Notes under the pieces: model-generated
Seen by the model: only the letters and a program-made list of their open reading frames with translations
What the model was told of the DNA's origin: nothing
The model's database searches: none
Made by a program: the position numbers and the translations under genes
Part shown: positions 36,301 through 49,214 of the stretch, piece by piece
Numbering within the stretch: position 1 is the stretch's first letter
Layout of the letters: the number at the start of each line of letters is the position of its first letter
Assembly (NCBI GenBank): GCA_013399855.1
Contig: VXAY01005987.1
Coordinates: 94,208-158,207, forward strand
Direction: 5' to 3'
From: Oxyruncus cristatus
Taxonomy: Eukaryota > Chordata > Aves > Passeriformes > Cotingidae
DNA: 64,000 nt

Positions 36301-39044
36301 ACCTAATAATGGGCTTTAGTTTGTACTAACATGCAAAACAAGTAAAACAGATAGCTTTTAACGAGAATTTAAGCATTTCCACTGTATTTTCTGTCGGTTT
36401 TAACCTAGTCATCAAGCAAAATTGTTTGAAGACTGTGTTGCCTTTTCCTAATTCAGCTTATTTGATAGCAGTAGATCAAAATGATATATTTTAAATATAT
36501 ATATGTAGAAAGCAAGATATTCAATAGTGAAATGTCTGAGATGCCAAATTAAATCACAATAAAAATTTGCTGTAGGACATGAATCCACATGCATTTTAAA
36601 TTTAATGAAGTAAACTTACATAAAAATGTACGTAATTGCTACGTAATCTTCAAAGAATGTACATTATCTATGTAATTGGTGCTATTGATAATTCCAGTGA
36701 AATGTAAGTTAAAATAACCCATTTCACTGAGACAAGACAGACTTGAGATTGTTAAAAGGATATTTTTGTATCTAGAAAAAAACCCAGTCATCTATACAAT
36801 TCTGTATTCCCAGACATCACAAAGAGAACGCGGTTATGTTAATTGCTAGTATTTAGTGTTATGTTGTGTATAGCAAACCTGTACTTAGATATCTATTTCT
36901 AGAGTAATTACATGTGAGAAGGCTGTAATTGCACATGTCTAGCACAGCATGGTCGATGTCCCAGATGACAGTCTTCTCTACCATCCTCAGGTGGTGCCAG
37001 GACGGCAGACAGAGTAGTGCAGCCCAGCTCCTTGAACTGGCAGGGCCCCCTTTACAGGAACCCACCACACCAGTGCTCTGAGAGGCCCTGGGCAACACAA
37101 CCAGAGATGACGCCACTCAGAAAATGCCTCCTATGCCTGGAAAGCTGTCCTGCTTCCCCAGGGAGGCCTCAGGGAAGGCCACTGGAAAGGAGTGTGGGGC
37201 AGCTGGAGCAGTTGGCAGGACACTCTTTTCTCCCACCTCCCCGGCAAAGGGGACTCCCACCCGACGTTTGCAGCTCTGCTCCTTCCGCCGCACCCTCCTA
37301 ATAGGCATAAGGTAACAAACTCTTCATCTTTAGGCAGGAAATAAAATTTTTATCTATGTACCAGAAAGGCTTGAGTGGCTCTATATGAGACAAAAATTAC
37401 AATTTTTGCCATTTACACTAGCTGATATAATGAAGAAAAGAATCAGCCCCCTAAAGCAAATGATACTATGCCACCTTCAGCATGAGGGATATACATAAAA
37501 TCTAAAATATATTCTATTTGAGCGAGAATATAATAAAATTATGCAAAGGATGTGCTCGTGACACAAAGTACTTTTTTTGTGGTAATTTCTGAGTGGGAAC
37601 GTTGCCTAGGCAATAGCCTGTAGGGTAAGGTCACAATTAGAACTAAAAAGCCTCCTCTTAAAATGCAAAAAAAGTGTGATAAATTACAGAGTTACATGAA
37701 GTTTACTGAGTTTCTGGCACTGTTCCCATTAAGCTATAATCCGCTCTGGCTGTCATTCTCGCTCTAATACCCATTTTTGTACAGAAACTGAAAAATGAGC
37801 AGCATGTTCTCCACATCTAGTGTAACCTATGTGCATAAATCTCACCCAGATATCTCTGAAATCCACAGCTCTTTGCAATGCAAAACTCATGCCTGCTATC
37901 TGGAGTTTATTAATCCAGAAAGATGCAAAAATAACCAAACAGCAGCTGAAAGAGTCTCCTCAGCCCTCATATACAACTCCCACCCCGAACCTGGTTACCT
38001 TGAATCTGTCTCTGATAGGAGACACACCCATTTCTTATATAACTCACCAGGCAAACAGCTCATCTGACGCAGCATGAGCCAGGAGCATCCACACACACTA
38101 ACAAGATGTAATGTCTTAAACAAACATCACAGATTCGTTAGAGAAACTGTGCATTGGGTCAAGTGATTTGCCTTTCAGAGAAGCTGCAAAAGAGTTAGTC
38201 TATCTTGACATCTACCTCTGTAACACCTCTGAAATAAGCACTCAAGTTTAATGAAATATTTACACTGTTTAAAACATCTAGGCCATTTCACTATTTTTGA
38301 AGATGGAAAATTACGGTTAAGAGAGAGGCTTTAAATCTGAGGAATATTATATACTAGGTCAAGCTCAAAAATAGATGAAATTGCATATACTGTTACCAGA
38401 TTTTCCTTACAAGTCTTAACAGACACACAGAGATACGATGAATTAAAATACTAATTTGTACTTGCATTGTGTTTAAACAAAGTACATTATGTATTAATAC
38501 TAAATTCTTGACAGGTCAGTGACTCACATTGAAAAGGTTGGCTTTCGTTGTTTCTGCTATTTATGTGATCAGTATCACATAAATTAAAAGACCAACATAA
38601 CATATTACTCATTTAATGAAACCATTAAACAAACAAAAAAAAAAAGAGCTAAAATACTCCTTGGAAGTTGCATGAATAGGACTGAAGGGTGTTAGAGCAG
38701 GAAATAACAAATGAACAATGCCAACATCTGCACTTCAGGTTCTCTTTACAGAAAAAGAATAAACAAATTCATAGGATGGTTCTTTTGGCTTAATTTAGGT
38801 ATCTGCTTTAGGTTAGCTGACTTTAGAAGCGAATGTTTCTCTTCTTTAAAAACAGATGCTAGATCACAATCCGATGGTTGTAACTGTAGATATCCAAAAG
38901 TTAAGATGAATTCCACCCACAGTTTCAAGATGATAGCAAAAATCCCACCCCAAACGCAACACTCATTCTCTCCCCAAGAAATTGTAAAAAGTATTATAGA
39001 TAAGGAGAATTAGTTTAAAGAGCAAGATCTGGGTGCAAAAGGAT
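30341..39044. other. Long single-copy-looking region, no gene
   Basis: No interspersed repeat could be named over about 8.7 kb. Several stretches with balanced composition and clusters of TAAT-type and bHLH-type words (31360-31640, 33050-33250, 33960-34200, 34985-35165) look like possible conserved non-coding elements, but this cannot be shown here. A GC-rich island at 36990-37310 is listed separately. Confidence 0.4.
36990..37310. other. GC-rich island of unknown nature
   Basis: About 320 bases are clearly GC-richer than the flanks and open on both strands: + 37017-37301 (94 codons) and 37124-37315 (63), - 37308-37117 (63) and 37116-36859 (85). No frame matches a family I recognise. CpG dinucleotides are few, so it is not a CpG island. 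It may be an old LTR piece, a retrocopy fragment or unique DNA. Confidence 0.45.
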
Positions 39045-39245
39045 TACACCATTACCTGCAGAAAGGAGAGAGATAAAAGGTCTTCTCCCTTCACCCAGGA
39101 CAGCAGATGCAACAGTGGGCTTAAACTGCAGCCATGCAGATTTAGACCTCCCACTAGGACTAACTTTTTAATGGTCAACTAATTGCTATCTAAGCCTAAA
39201 TAGAAGAAGGCGGCTGTGAAATCTGAAGTTTGCTAAAAGAGTTGA
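39045..39245 (+). mobile_element. Ancient CR1 3'-region fragment
   Basis: The order GAGAGATAAAAGGTCTTCTC, then GTGGGCTTAAACTGCAGCC (39113-39131), then TTTAGACCTCCCACTAGGAC (39141-39160), then a GTGAAATCTGAAG block near 39215 follows the end of ORF2 in old amniote CR1 copies, on the + strand. It is heavily diverged with no open frame, and is comparable in age to the copy at 29165-30340. Confidence 0.6.
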
Positions 39246-42200
39246 TAGCCCTTGGAAATAATTTCTGTTTAAAAGGTAGGGGGCAGATGAGAAAATGCCC
39301 TTGTAATTCCTCAGTCCTAAGAGTGGTTCTTGGCTGCTGGGTTCAGTGTCCATCTTACACAACTGTCTATAACCAGTCACTTTCCAAAGTCCATCACAAA
39401 TCACTGCTACTCCAGCTCAGCAACACCATTCCAGCTTTCAAACCCAGCAGGGAAGTTGAGGGCCAACAAATGCAGAACACATACAACTTTTTTTTTAACG
39501 CTGTTCAGTGTCAGAAACAAAGGCAGCATGCCTAATTTCATTACAGTGTTGCAAATTAGCCTCCTTTAACCCAGCAACAGTCATTTGGCACAGTGGCTTC
39601 GTTTTCCATTAACTTTCCCTAATCATATTCCACGTCCCAGTAATGATTTAATACCTTGTGTTCATTGCCAGTTTTGCTGCTGCAAGCGTTTTACCTGCCT
39701 TTTCTTCCCCTCTCCCATCTGAATCATCAGCAAAGCCCTGGCAAGGCACAGTTAGGAGAGTGCTTATCCACCATTAATACTTGCTCCATGTCTCTCAGTT
39801 TTAAGGAAGCCATCAAGTCTCCTTGCGTCAGTGAGCTTACACTCAATTGATTCCAAGAGCACTGAAAGTCCTTACTTATGGCCACAAGAGGCACTATTTT
39901 GTCTTTATTTCCTCCATGCCAATAAATTTTCATAAACCAAATGCATTCACTTACCCTCTACCAAAACATCATGTCTAACTAGAAAAATCCAAGTAGAAAA
40001 GTTCCATAAGCTAAAAAAGCCTTCCATTTTATATGAGAAATTTTTAAAAAGCAATGTTCTCCCACAAAAAAAAAGGCCTTTTCTGTTTGTTTATTAGTGC
40101 TTTCAGGGCAATTTTGCATTACATTTTTGTTGAATCAAAGAAACTAAGTGCTCTCTTTTGCTTTTAAGAGTCTGCTGATCCTCAACAGGATCTCACTCAT
40201 ACTCCTTTTTTCCTTCTTTTGTTTTTCCATCCTTTCACCACACAAGGATATTTCTTGCTGCTTTACTTTTACACCCTTCTTTTTCCAGCATTCATGTTTG
40301 ACATCATGTATACACATATTTCTTACACTACTACCACTATTAGACCTGATTGAAGCTCTTGGTAAACAATTACAAGAACAAAAACAAAACTGAAGTATTT
40401 TGGAACTAATTACACTTTTTGGGGAATTTGATTGAGCACAACAGTATGATCACACCCTTAGAGTATAGAGATTATACATAAATCACGTGCTTTTTGTGAC
40501 TGAGACTGGACACCTAAACCATGTTTTTTTAAACTTACTGGTACTGAACCTATACTGGTATTATGACTTGCAAGGGAGAGAGGTACTGCAAAGATAATTT
40601 TTTTTTTTTTGCACTTTGTACTTCTACAATTCAATCAGCCTCCCTGAACTCTTACTTTCTACAATAGCTTGAGTGCCTTTGAAACAGAAGTAAAAAATTA
40701 ATTTATTAGCTTTCTTAGATTTCTTCTTAACACTTGTATTAATCGAATTTTGTAGCTGTTGTGTGTCTTGACTGTATCTTTCTATTAAGAACTTTTATAT
40801 GGTGTATATCACTATAGGAATAAGGCATGCATTTCCCCCTGGCCACTTAACATTAGCTGTGGTTGTTTTTCTGTATGTCCCTAATGGTGGTGGAAAAAAC
40901 ACATAATAGTCCTTCTTCTCGCATTTGCACTGTTACATCCAAAATGGGATCAGTGTGCAATGAACTGACAGCAGGAATTTTCCTGTATTATGGTCAGAAC
41001 TAGTCCCAGATGAAACTGAGTGACTTAAAATAAACTCTAACAACTAATCTGGACCCAATTGAAACAAACACTGGTAGTTATAATACTAATTTAGAGAAAT
41101 TAAGTATTATTCGTCACTCCATTAGTAGACTAAAACAAGCACAAAAAGAAATCCTAGTAGAAACTTTCTGCACCTACAGAGAATAACATAAAATGCAAAT
41201 GTGTCAGAGTAATTGTGAACACTGCACATTTTATTAAATCTTGATAGGTTGAATCTGAAAGGGAAGCATGGTGAAGTCTGAAAGACTTTGCACTAACATT
41301 TGAGATCTTGTAAAAGGGTATTTCCATCTTTCATTGAAGTTCTTAATAAAATCCATACAGGAAAACAAAACCCCACACATTTGTTTTTTTTAAAAAAATA
41401 CAACAGAGTAAGACATGCTCTTGTTAAGTATCATTTTTATACAGGTACGCTGCAGGGAAACCAAAGAGAATGGGAATACTTCTCTGTTGTTACTGGGAGG
41501 AAAAGAATAGGGCTGCATCTTATTGACCATGCTCAAATATAGAGCAGGAATATAGCAGATCTCAAGCCTACTCTCACAAAGCTGAACACCAACAGTTCAA
41601 CCCTGCTCATGCCCATCTGGGTTGCACATTTAAGATGCACAGGAAAGAGGAAGCAAATGAATGTGTGCATATGTACAGAGTAGAGTGTTCTTGTGTTAAA
41701 AAATGAGTCTAGCCCAAATAGACTAGCCTGTTGTGTGAAAAATAATATAACCTGACAAAAAACCCCACACACTTAGGTACATTTCACCTAAAAACTAGGA
41801 AGGCTTTTATATTTAATACTTCTTACTAAACATAGATGCCTGAGCATTCAAGATGCAGCCAGCTCCAACATAAAGTGATTCAAATTTTGCTTTTTGAGGT
41901 ATCTAACTTTAAGAGTTTAAGCACTCATGCATCACCTGTCTCCCTGAAAGACTACTCTAAAGACCAGGGAAGCTAGATCTGTTTTGCACAGCTCTCGGTT
42001 GGGTGAATTTGTTTTCTCAGTCCCTTCAAAATGGAGACTTGGTAAGTGATCTTTACGGAGCACTGTGAAAAAACAGTGGGAACCAGTCAGGTTCTCATTT
42101 CCTTGTGGCACCTTCTGTGTTGGCTCCAAGGTTGGAATAATAGGAAGCTAAGGTCACAGTCTCACACCTGTGAGATAAATTGCAGGGCTTTTTCTTCCTA

Positions 42201-43547
42201 GTGATACTCGCAAGGACTATAATGTTTACAACCAAGTCAGTAGCTGCCAGAGCAGAAAGGAGGGTTGCTCCATAGGGGAGCTTTCCCTGGAGGACAGAAA
42301 GAAAAACATGAGGTAGAGCTTTTCCAGCAGCATATGCTTAACAAGTGACCTTCAATAGATAGCTGATACAAAGAAGGTTGCTGCAGTCTCACACGTGATT
42401 TTACAGTGCATTCTCTATAATCCTTGTCAAGGAAAGAGAATAGGAGAAGCTGGTGCTATTAAAAAAATATTGACTTAGACATACATACAAGTCATAGTGA
42501 AGTCACACTTCAGAAATTTATATAAAAGCACAAGGCGACTGGTAAGTGGAATGATTCATACAACTGATATTTCTAGAGAAATGAACCACTAAAGAAGCAA
42601 TTAAAAGCCTCAGTTTGAAAGAATATTATCAAACAAACATATTCATGGAAGTAATTAAAAGCATTTGATTGCTTCATAATGGGCAGAGCTAATCAAGCTT
42701 GCTCCTAATCAAAGTGTGTTCCGCTCATTTTAAACGTAAAAAATAGTGAAATTAATCAAGAACAGGCTATACTGCAATGTAGTAGCTACAACCTAGGTAA
42801 AATCTGCCCAGGTACACCAGATGCTTTGCAAGGAACCAATGTGGATGTTCACTGTATCAGAAGGATGAAAAAGCATCTGCTCATCAACAGCTCAGCTACT
42901 TACATTCCAGGGAGGATGCTTAAGTAGGTCAGGGATGTAGAGGAATGTGTGAACCCATATTTCTGTAATATTTGTACATCTACCTATGGCAGCTGGCATT
43001 CCTGTCCATAAGCAATACAACAGACAGCACCCATCAAGGTAGGGGAGGGAAACTGCTCTGTGTTTCCTTACCTAACTGGCTAGGGATCACTTCAGTCCTC
43101 ATCAAAGGAAAATTGTTATTAACATGAATGAAAGCTAATCTGGGCCTTTTTGCTGTCTCTCTCTTACTAATGCAAAATAAAAATTCATTTAAAGATAGTG
43201 GGCAAGAAAGGAAAAGAAACTACCTATATGATGCATAACAGAGCAATGCACCACTTTGATCAAAATTTAGATGAGTACAGGCTTAACCTACCAGATTCTG
43301 CCTATCTTAATGCCATGGCTATGTCACTGATTCCATAATGTTTACCTCAATAAAATTAGCATCAAAATAGAAGAAAAAAACAAACGGGTACATTTTTGAG
43401 GTAAGCCATTTTCTATACTACCTACTAATCCTAAAAGGCAGGAACACACGTGTTGACTCATAACCAGCAGCAATTCACCCTCTAGTGACACTAATCAGTC
43501 ACTCCCAAAGCATTTTACCAGTGCGAGCAGCATCACCTTCTTGACAG
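39246..43547. other. AT-rich DNA, no gene recognised
   Basis: Only simple runs (for example 12 T near 40599-40610). The stretch 42590-42770 has many TAAT/ATTA words and could be a regulatory element, but this is speculative. Confidence 0.45.
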
Positions 43548-43635
43548 CTCAGATGGAGATGGTAACTAATTTGCCCAGGGTCAGCACAGGCCACTGGTAG
43601 AGCTCAGACTGTAACTCAATTCAGTACCAGCCGGG
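43548..43635 (-). mobile_element. MIR-like SINE fragment (old)
   Basis: The + strand reads GATGG..TAACTAATTTGCCCAGGGTCA (near 43560-43582), then CACTGGTAGAGCTCAGACTG (43592-43611). This follows the reverse complement of the MIR core and tRNA-side region (the 'ttgcccaaggtca ... gtggcagagc' pattern). The match is short and diverged, and an L2/MIR relative other than MIR itself is possible. Confidence 0.5.
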
Positions 43636-46600
43636 TACACCAACAGATCATAAAATTTGATCAAAACAGGCACCAAGTGTTTTCTCTTATCAAATAACAT
43701 CTCAAAGTTATATACACATTGAATATACACAATAAATCATGTTACAATGCCTAAAGATGTAACAGAACAACAATAATGCTCACAAGTTGTTTTGCTGACA
43801 TGAAGCAACATGCTCTTCTTGTAAAACTTATCAACCATCCTTTTTTCCTTTTCTCACAGTTCCCTTCTCACAATACAATTGAAGTATAGTACTGAGAGTG
43901 GGCAGTCTCCTATGACAAATACAAGTCAGATTAAGTAATACACATAAATATCGTATTGCCACCCATATTCTGGGAAATCGCAAGTATACTTAAAACATTT
44001 CATGAAGATGAATTAAAATATAGCCATGTTTAGTAAATTAAATAACCAGTTACCTGAAACAAAATTCTTACCTTATAAGCAGATTAAGTGCATGTTTATT
44101 ACAGCCTTCCTTTGATTTACTGGTTGTTGCTTATCAGGGATTGTTATGGAACTTAAAAGTACATCAGCCATGGACAAAATCACACTTTTCAATGATAGAC
44201 AAGTAGGTGTTTGTTCCACCCTAGACTTTTAAGCAGCAAGTTCTGGACATGCTTAACAAAGAACATTGCAGCTAATATAAGGAAGAACACACGGTATTTC
44301 ACTTGCTCCTTTCTTTGCCTTTAACCCAGTGCCATGGTATCCTATGAATGAAGGTCAAGGGTGCTTATCATTGTAAATGCATTGTAAGCCCAAAGCAGTT
44401 AATTATTGTCACACCTTCTCTCAATGAGAAACTATGTGCATTTATTAGTGCATTAAGTAAACTCACTAATTAAGCAGGCTGGACCCATTCTTGATCAGTA
44501 CCATTCCCATCCCAAGTTAAGTGCTGGAAGCAAGAAAGAGAGAGAAAGCACAGACAATGAACAGAAATGTTTTCTATTGCTTGCAATGAATTGTGTAGAA
44601 TTCTGCCCTAAGTCTCCAAGAGGAGATATGGAGAGACTATTACCTCTCATCAAGCTGATGAATTGTTAACTGTTTAATCAATACAGAAAGCAATGCTGTG
44701 TCTTAACAAACAGACATTTATGTCTCTGAAAGAAGAGAAGGATCTTTATTGTAGTTAAGAAATACGCTGATTAAAGAAAAGGACAAGTTTAAGAAGAAAA
44801 TATCAATCTGCATTGATTTCCTGAAGGATTTCAAGAAGGAAATTAATCAGGAAGATGGATGTAATCAAGGGTTACAGAAATACAGAATTCCTGGCCAGCC
44901 AAGAACCTCAGAAGTACACAGCAAGTCTGATGGATGAAGGGGGAGGAGGGAGGAGGGGAGAGAAGAGGAAATCTTCCAATGTAATTTTAGTAACATAATT
45001 AGTATAACCTACCTTTAATATCTTCTTTCATACCTTTTATAAATATTTTATAGATATCTTATAAGCATTTCACACCCATATATCCAGCTCATATTCTCCA
45101 GGTAGCCAGAGGATGAAGGGGCATACACACACACATGCTGCAAAGAATATGCGAAGAATGGGTATCCAACTGGTCCAGAAGAACCGTTGGGCAGTAACAG
45201 TGATAGACTGCAAGGCTCCCTGGCATGCAGAATGCCAAAACTATGAAGATCCCAAGGGACATTTCCACACACTGTCTGGTTTCTCCGTGTTCTACAGGGT
45301 TCTCCCAAACACCTTTTATGGCTTTGAAAGTGACTGGATAGTACAGTAAAGGGATGCAACCTCCAGAGTCTCATAGCCTACACAGGATCAACAGAAGGAG
45401 CACAGACCAAGACTTGGTGAACTGTTACACCTGTAACCATGTCAGTTGTAAAAGTTTTCTGCATCATTCCTCCGATGGCATAAGAAGCTACTCAGCAGCT
45501 GCATTGTTTAGGAGATGAAACAGTAAAGTGAATAATAGCATAATATGTGCAAAAAAATTAAATGCTGTAACATCAGAATATAACTGTTGTATGTACTTGC
45601 TTCCTATCTATGAGCTATCCATAGTACTGGTTGAGTATAACCAAAACAAAATAAAAATAAAACTGGATGATGCTAATGCAGTCTGTTAAAGAAGCACAAA
45701 GTGTCCTGCGGACCCTAAATATAATAAATTGCCATTTAAACAAGAATAAAGGCAGTAAGGCAGTCACAGCAACTAAACATCAAGGAATCCACCTTAATAC
45801 AGCTTGTGTCTGCACAGGATAAACTGTATGCAGCATTACAGAACAAATTAGTAATGGTTTCTACTGTAATCCCACAAGCATGAAAAAAAGATGACTAACT
45901 ACGGATTTGTCCAGAGCACTAAAATAATTATTTTACATAAATAACATCCTCAAAAGTTCAGGCAATGGAAATTTTAGTTTCACCTGGACTTTGAAAAATT
46001 TAAACAACTGGACTTCTTAAAACCATTACTCTCTGGAATGGCAAACAGTTTATGTTGTACTGTGTTCAGTCTGAATTCCACATGAAGACTCAACAGCCTC
46101 CTACATAATATAACTGTCCTGGAATAAAAGGAGTTTTTTTCTTTCTTTCAGGCATAAAATGCAGGAACGCTAGAAACAGGCAACATGTCTCTAGTGCAGC
46201 ATTTGGGCTCTATTAGTCAAAGCGTTGTATTCCTTAAGTATACATCAGAGGATAGATGTGCACATAAAATACCATATGTCAGTTTCAAAGCTATAATTTA
46301 CACAGTTATTTAAACGTATGCAAATGAGGACATTAAAGCTGAGACACACACCAATAAAAGGAAATTATAAGTTAGAGCTGCCACATTGTCCTTAACTTCC
46401 TGCGGGTGACTAGGTATAGAAGACCATATGGCACCTACGCTCTCCCACTGCTCCCACAGCTCCTGAGAGAAGGCCATATGGGCTGCAGTACCTAGACACA
46501 ACAGGGCGCGTCATGAACACATGGTTGCCTCACCTACCTGTTTGACTCTTACAAAGCTCATGCCAACTACCTGGAAACACTCCTCAAGCCATGGCCATTT

Positions 46601-48433
46601 TTGTCCTATTACTTCTCCTCACAAAGCAATGGGGTCTAAAAGGAGGAGCTCACATCTCTTCCCTGACTTGAAGAATTCAAGATTTCCAAGCAAGATTCAA
46701 AGGATTTTCTACCCTGCAACATACTCATGAAACAGGTTGGTATAAGTCACCAAGATATCTCACCTGCAAATCGCGATGCCTTTGCCTGTTCTAGCTGGAC
46801 ATAAGGGTCACAGAAGAGTTTACCTCCATAAGCCTGGACTCAATCTCCTACAGTTTTCCCGAGAAAATAATACTGGATATAAAGTATGAACAAGAGTCAT
46901 GTGTGAGAACTTCGACAAAGTTTTAAAATCATAGCAAAATCATGATACTGAGAACCAAAGATAAGATATTAGTCATTAAAAGGTTTGTTTCACAAAAGTG
47001 GCAGAGACTCAATTTTGCCCAATTTTCCACAAAATGTTTTTAATTAGGAAATTATTATAGCTATCTTTTCAGCTTATAGGAAAAAAAATAGTGACTTGGC
47101 TTTTTTTTTTCACATAAAGCTCTTAATGTTCCAGGTTTTATTTTGCTAACTGAAAAAAGGACATTTTCCAATTTAGCATTTATAAAACACCCTCCCTCAA
47201 CACTGATAGTGTCTACATAATTTAAGAACTTTAAAGCGATTATAAACACAAAAAAAAAATAAGGTAAACTATTCATGTAGTTCTCTAAATCACAGGAGTC
47301 ATGCAATGAATTATAAAATCAGGGAGATTAGCAAAAAATCTAGGTATCTAAGACAGGTATCATACTGCTAGGCTTCATCTCTTTATTCCACACTTTTAAA
47401 CAGTAAAAACCCCAAAAAGTTCATGGCTTCTTCCAAATGAGAGAACATAGCAGACAATCAGAAATACAAATCTCACCCATGCACTTTACCATGTTGTTAC
47501 CCAAAATTTAGCATCACTTTACTAAATAGCTTTAGTGAATCAATCAATAAGAACAGCAGAGCTTCTATTTTCTAAAAATCCCTGAAGTTTCCTGAGACTG
47601 TCTACTTAATCCTCTCAAGATTAAATTGTCAAAACCTTAAAGCTTTACAAAACATCTTAATTCAGACCTATGAATTTTGCTTGAACATATTTGAAAATGA
47701 ATATGGTGACAACTGCTATTTGTTACTGTTAGGAAGTTGAAGAGTTACAAGACAGTGAAAACACTTCAGGTAGAAGTGGGATATTTAAAAAAATAAAAAG
47801 ACAATATACCTTTTCTCGCACTAATTCTACCTAGCCACTTCCACCTGAAGGCGGTCCTGGAAAACCATGCACATCCTTTCATGAACCTTTCCCTTTCCTA
47901 TAAGGTGATGTGAGATTCCACCAAAAGGCTCACCTTTCTCAGGGGAGGAAGCAGTCTGAGTGTACGTAGGATGTCTGCATCATGTGACATGTCTGCTACT
48001 GACACATGCCAGAAGGCACGGCTTACAGATGCTCATGCTGTAAAATGCTCTTCTGGGCTTAGAAAAATCTCTGCCATTCATCTGGGAACGTGCAAAACTG
48101 TAGCTCTGCTGCAGTGAGGGGAGACAGGTCTGGATTAACTGAAGCTCTTCCTGACAGATTGAGATTTGTATCCCAGTACTTTATATTAATATAAACAGTG
48201 GAAGAGTCCACAGGGCACATGCACAACAAAAGAATGCAGAATAAAAAAAACCCCAAACAGTTATTTACTCTGCATGTTTGAAAACACCGTTGTTGATGGT
48301 TCTCCAGAAAGCGTAGCCATGGTGTAAATTACATCAAGGTCACTGACAACTCTGTGCAAGTTAACCAGGCTTCAACTACCATCATTTCAGCTGAATTAGG
48401 CCATGGCCATATCAGTTTCTTTTATTACCAACA
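43636..48433. other. AT-rich DNA, no gene recognised
   Basis: Contains the polypurine tract listed separately. Opposing open frames of 78 and 108 codons at 45048-45374 lie in a GC-richer patch without recognisable domains. Confidence 0.45.
44936..44971 (+). repeat. 36-base polypurine tract (GGA-rich)
   Basis: G and A only across 36 bases, with runs of 5, 2, 3, 2 and 4 G. The complementary strand is pure pyrimidine, so triplex (H-DNA) or a weak two-tier G-quadruplex is possible. Confidence 0.9.
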
Positions 48434-49214
48434 GTATGAAGTTCATAAAAGGGAAGTGACAGATTCTGCACCTGGGATGGGGCAACCCTAGTTATGTGTA
48501 CAGACTATGGAATAAGAGGCTGGAAAGCAGTGCCATGGAAAGGGACATGGGGGTCCTGGTTGACGGCAAGTTGAAGATGAGTCACGGTGCCCTGGCAGCC
48601 AGGAGGGCCAACTGTGTCCTGGGGGGCATCAGGCAAAGCACTGTCAACTGGGCAAGGGAGGGAACTGTCCCGCTCTGCTCTGCTCTGGGTAGCCTCATCT
48701 GGAATACTGGGACAGTTTTGGGCACTGAAACAGAAGAAAGATATTAAACTATTAGAGAGTGTCCAAAGGAGGGCAACGAGGATGGACTAGGGCCTTGAGG
48801 AAAAGCCGTATGAGGAGCAGCGGAGGTCACTTGGTCTGTTCAGCCTGGAGGAGACTGAGAGGAGACCTCATTGTGGTCTTCAACATACTCACAAGGAGAA
48901 GTGAAGGGGTACCTACCAATCTCTTCACTCTCACGACCAGTGACAGTACTTGAGAAAATGGCCTGAAGTTGTGTCAGGGGAGGTTTAGGTTGATTAGGAA
49001 AAAGTTCTTCACCCAGAGGGTGGCTGCATACTGGAACAGGCTCTCCAGGGCAGTGGTCACAGCACCAAGCCTGACAGAGTTGAAGAAGCATTTGGACAAT
49101 GCTCTCAGGGACATGGTGTGAATCTTAGGGTGTCCTGCACAGGGCCAGGAGTTGGACTCGATGATCCTGATGGGTCCCTTCCAACCCAGCACATTCTATA
49201 ATCCTATGATTCTA
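48434..49214 (+). mobile_element. CR1 LINE, C-terminal part and 3' UTR
   Basis: The copy starts near the ORF2 thumb. The frame 48496-48747 reads RLESSAMERDMGVLVDGKLK, then ARRANCVLGGIRQS; the continuation [11 protein letters not shown] lies in another frame (48587-48790), so it is frameshifted. The C-terminal GRFRLIRKKFF-like region is near 48980-49010. The 3' UTR has GGAGTTGGACTCGATGATCC at 49149-49168 and a decayed tail to 49214. It is the same subfamily as 16368-17309. Confidence 0.95.

Noticed and set aside
36859..37116. HAD-phosphatase-like motif VIWDID in a - strand frame
   Set aside because: A single six-residue resemblance with no surrounding domain; chance is more likely.
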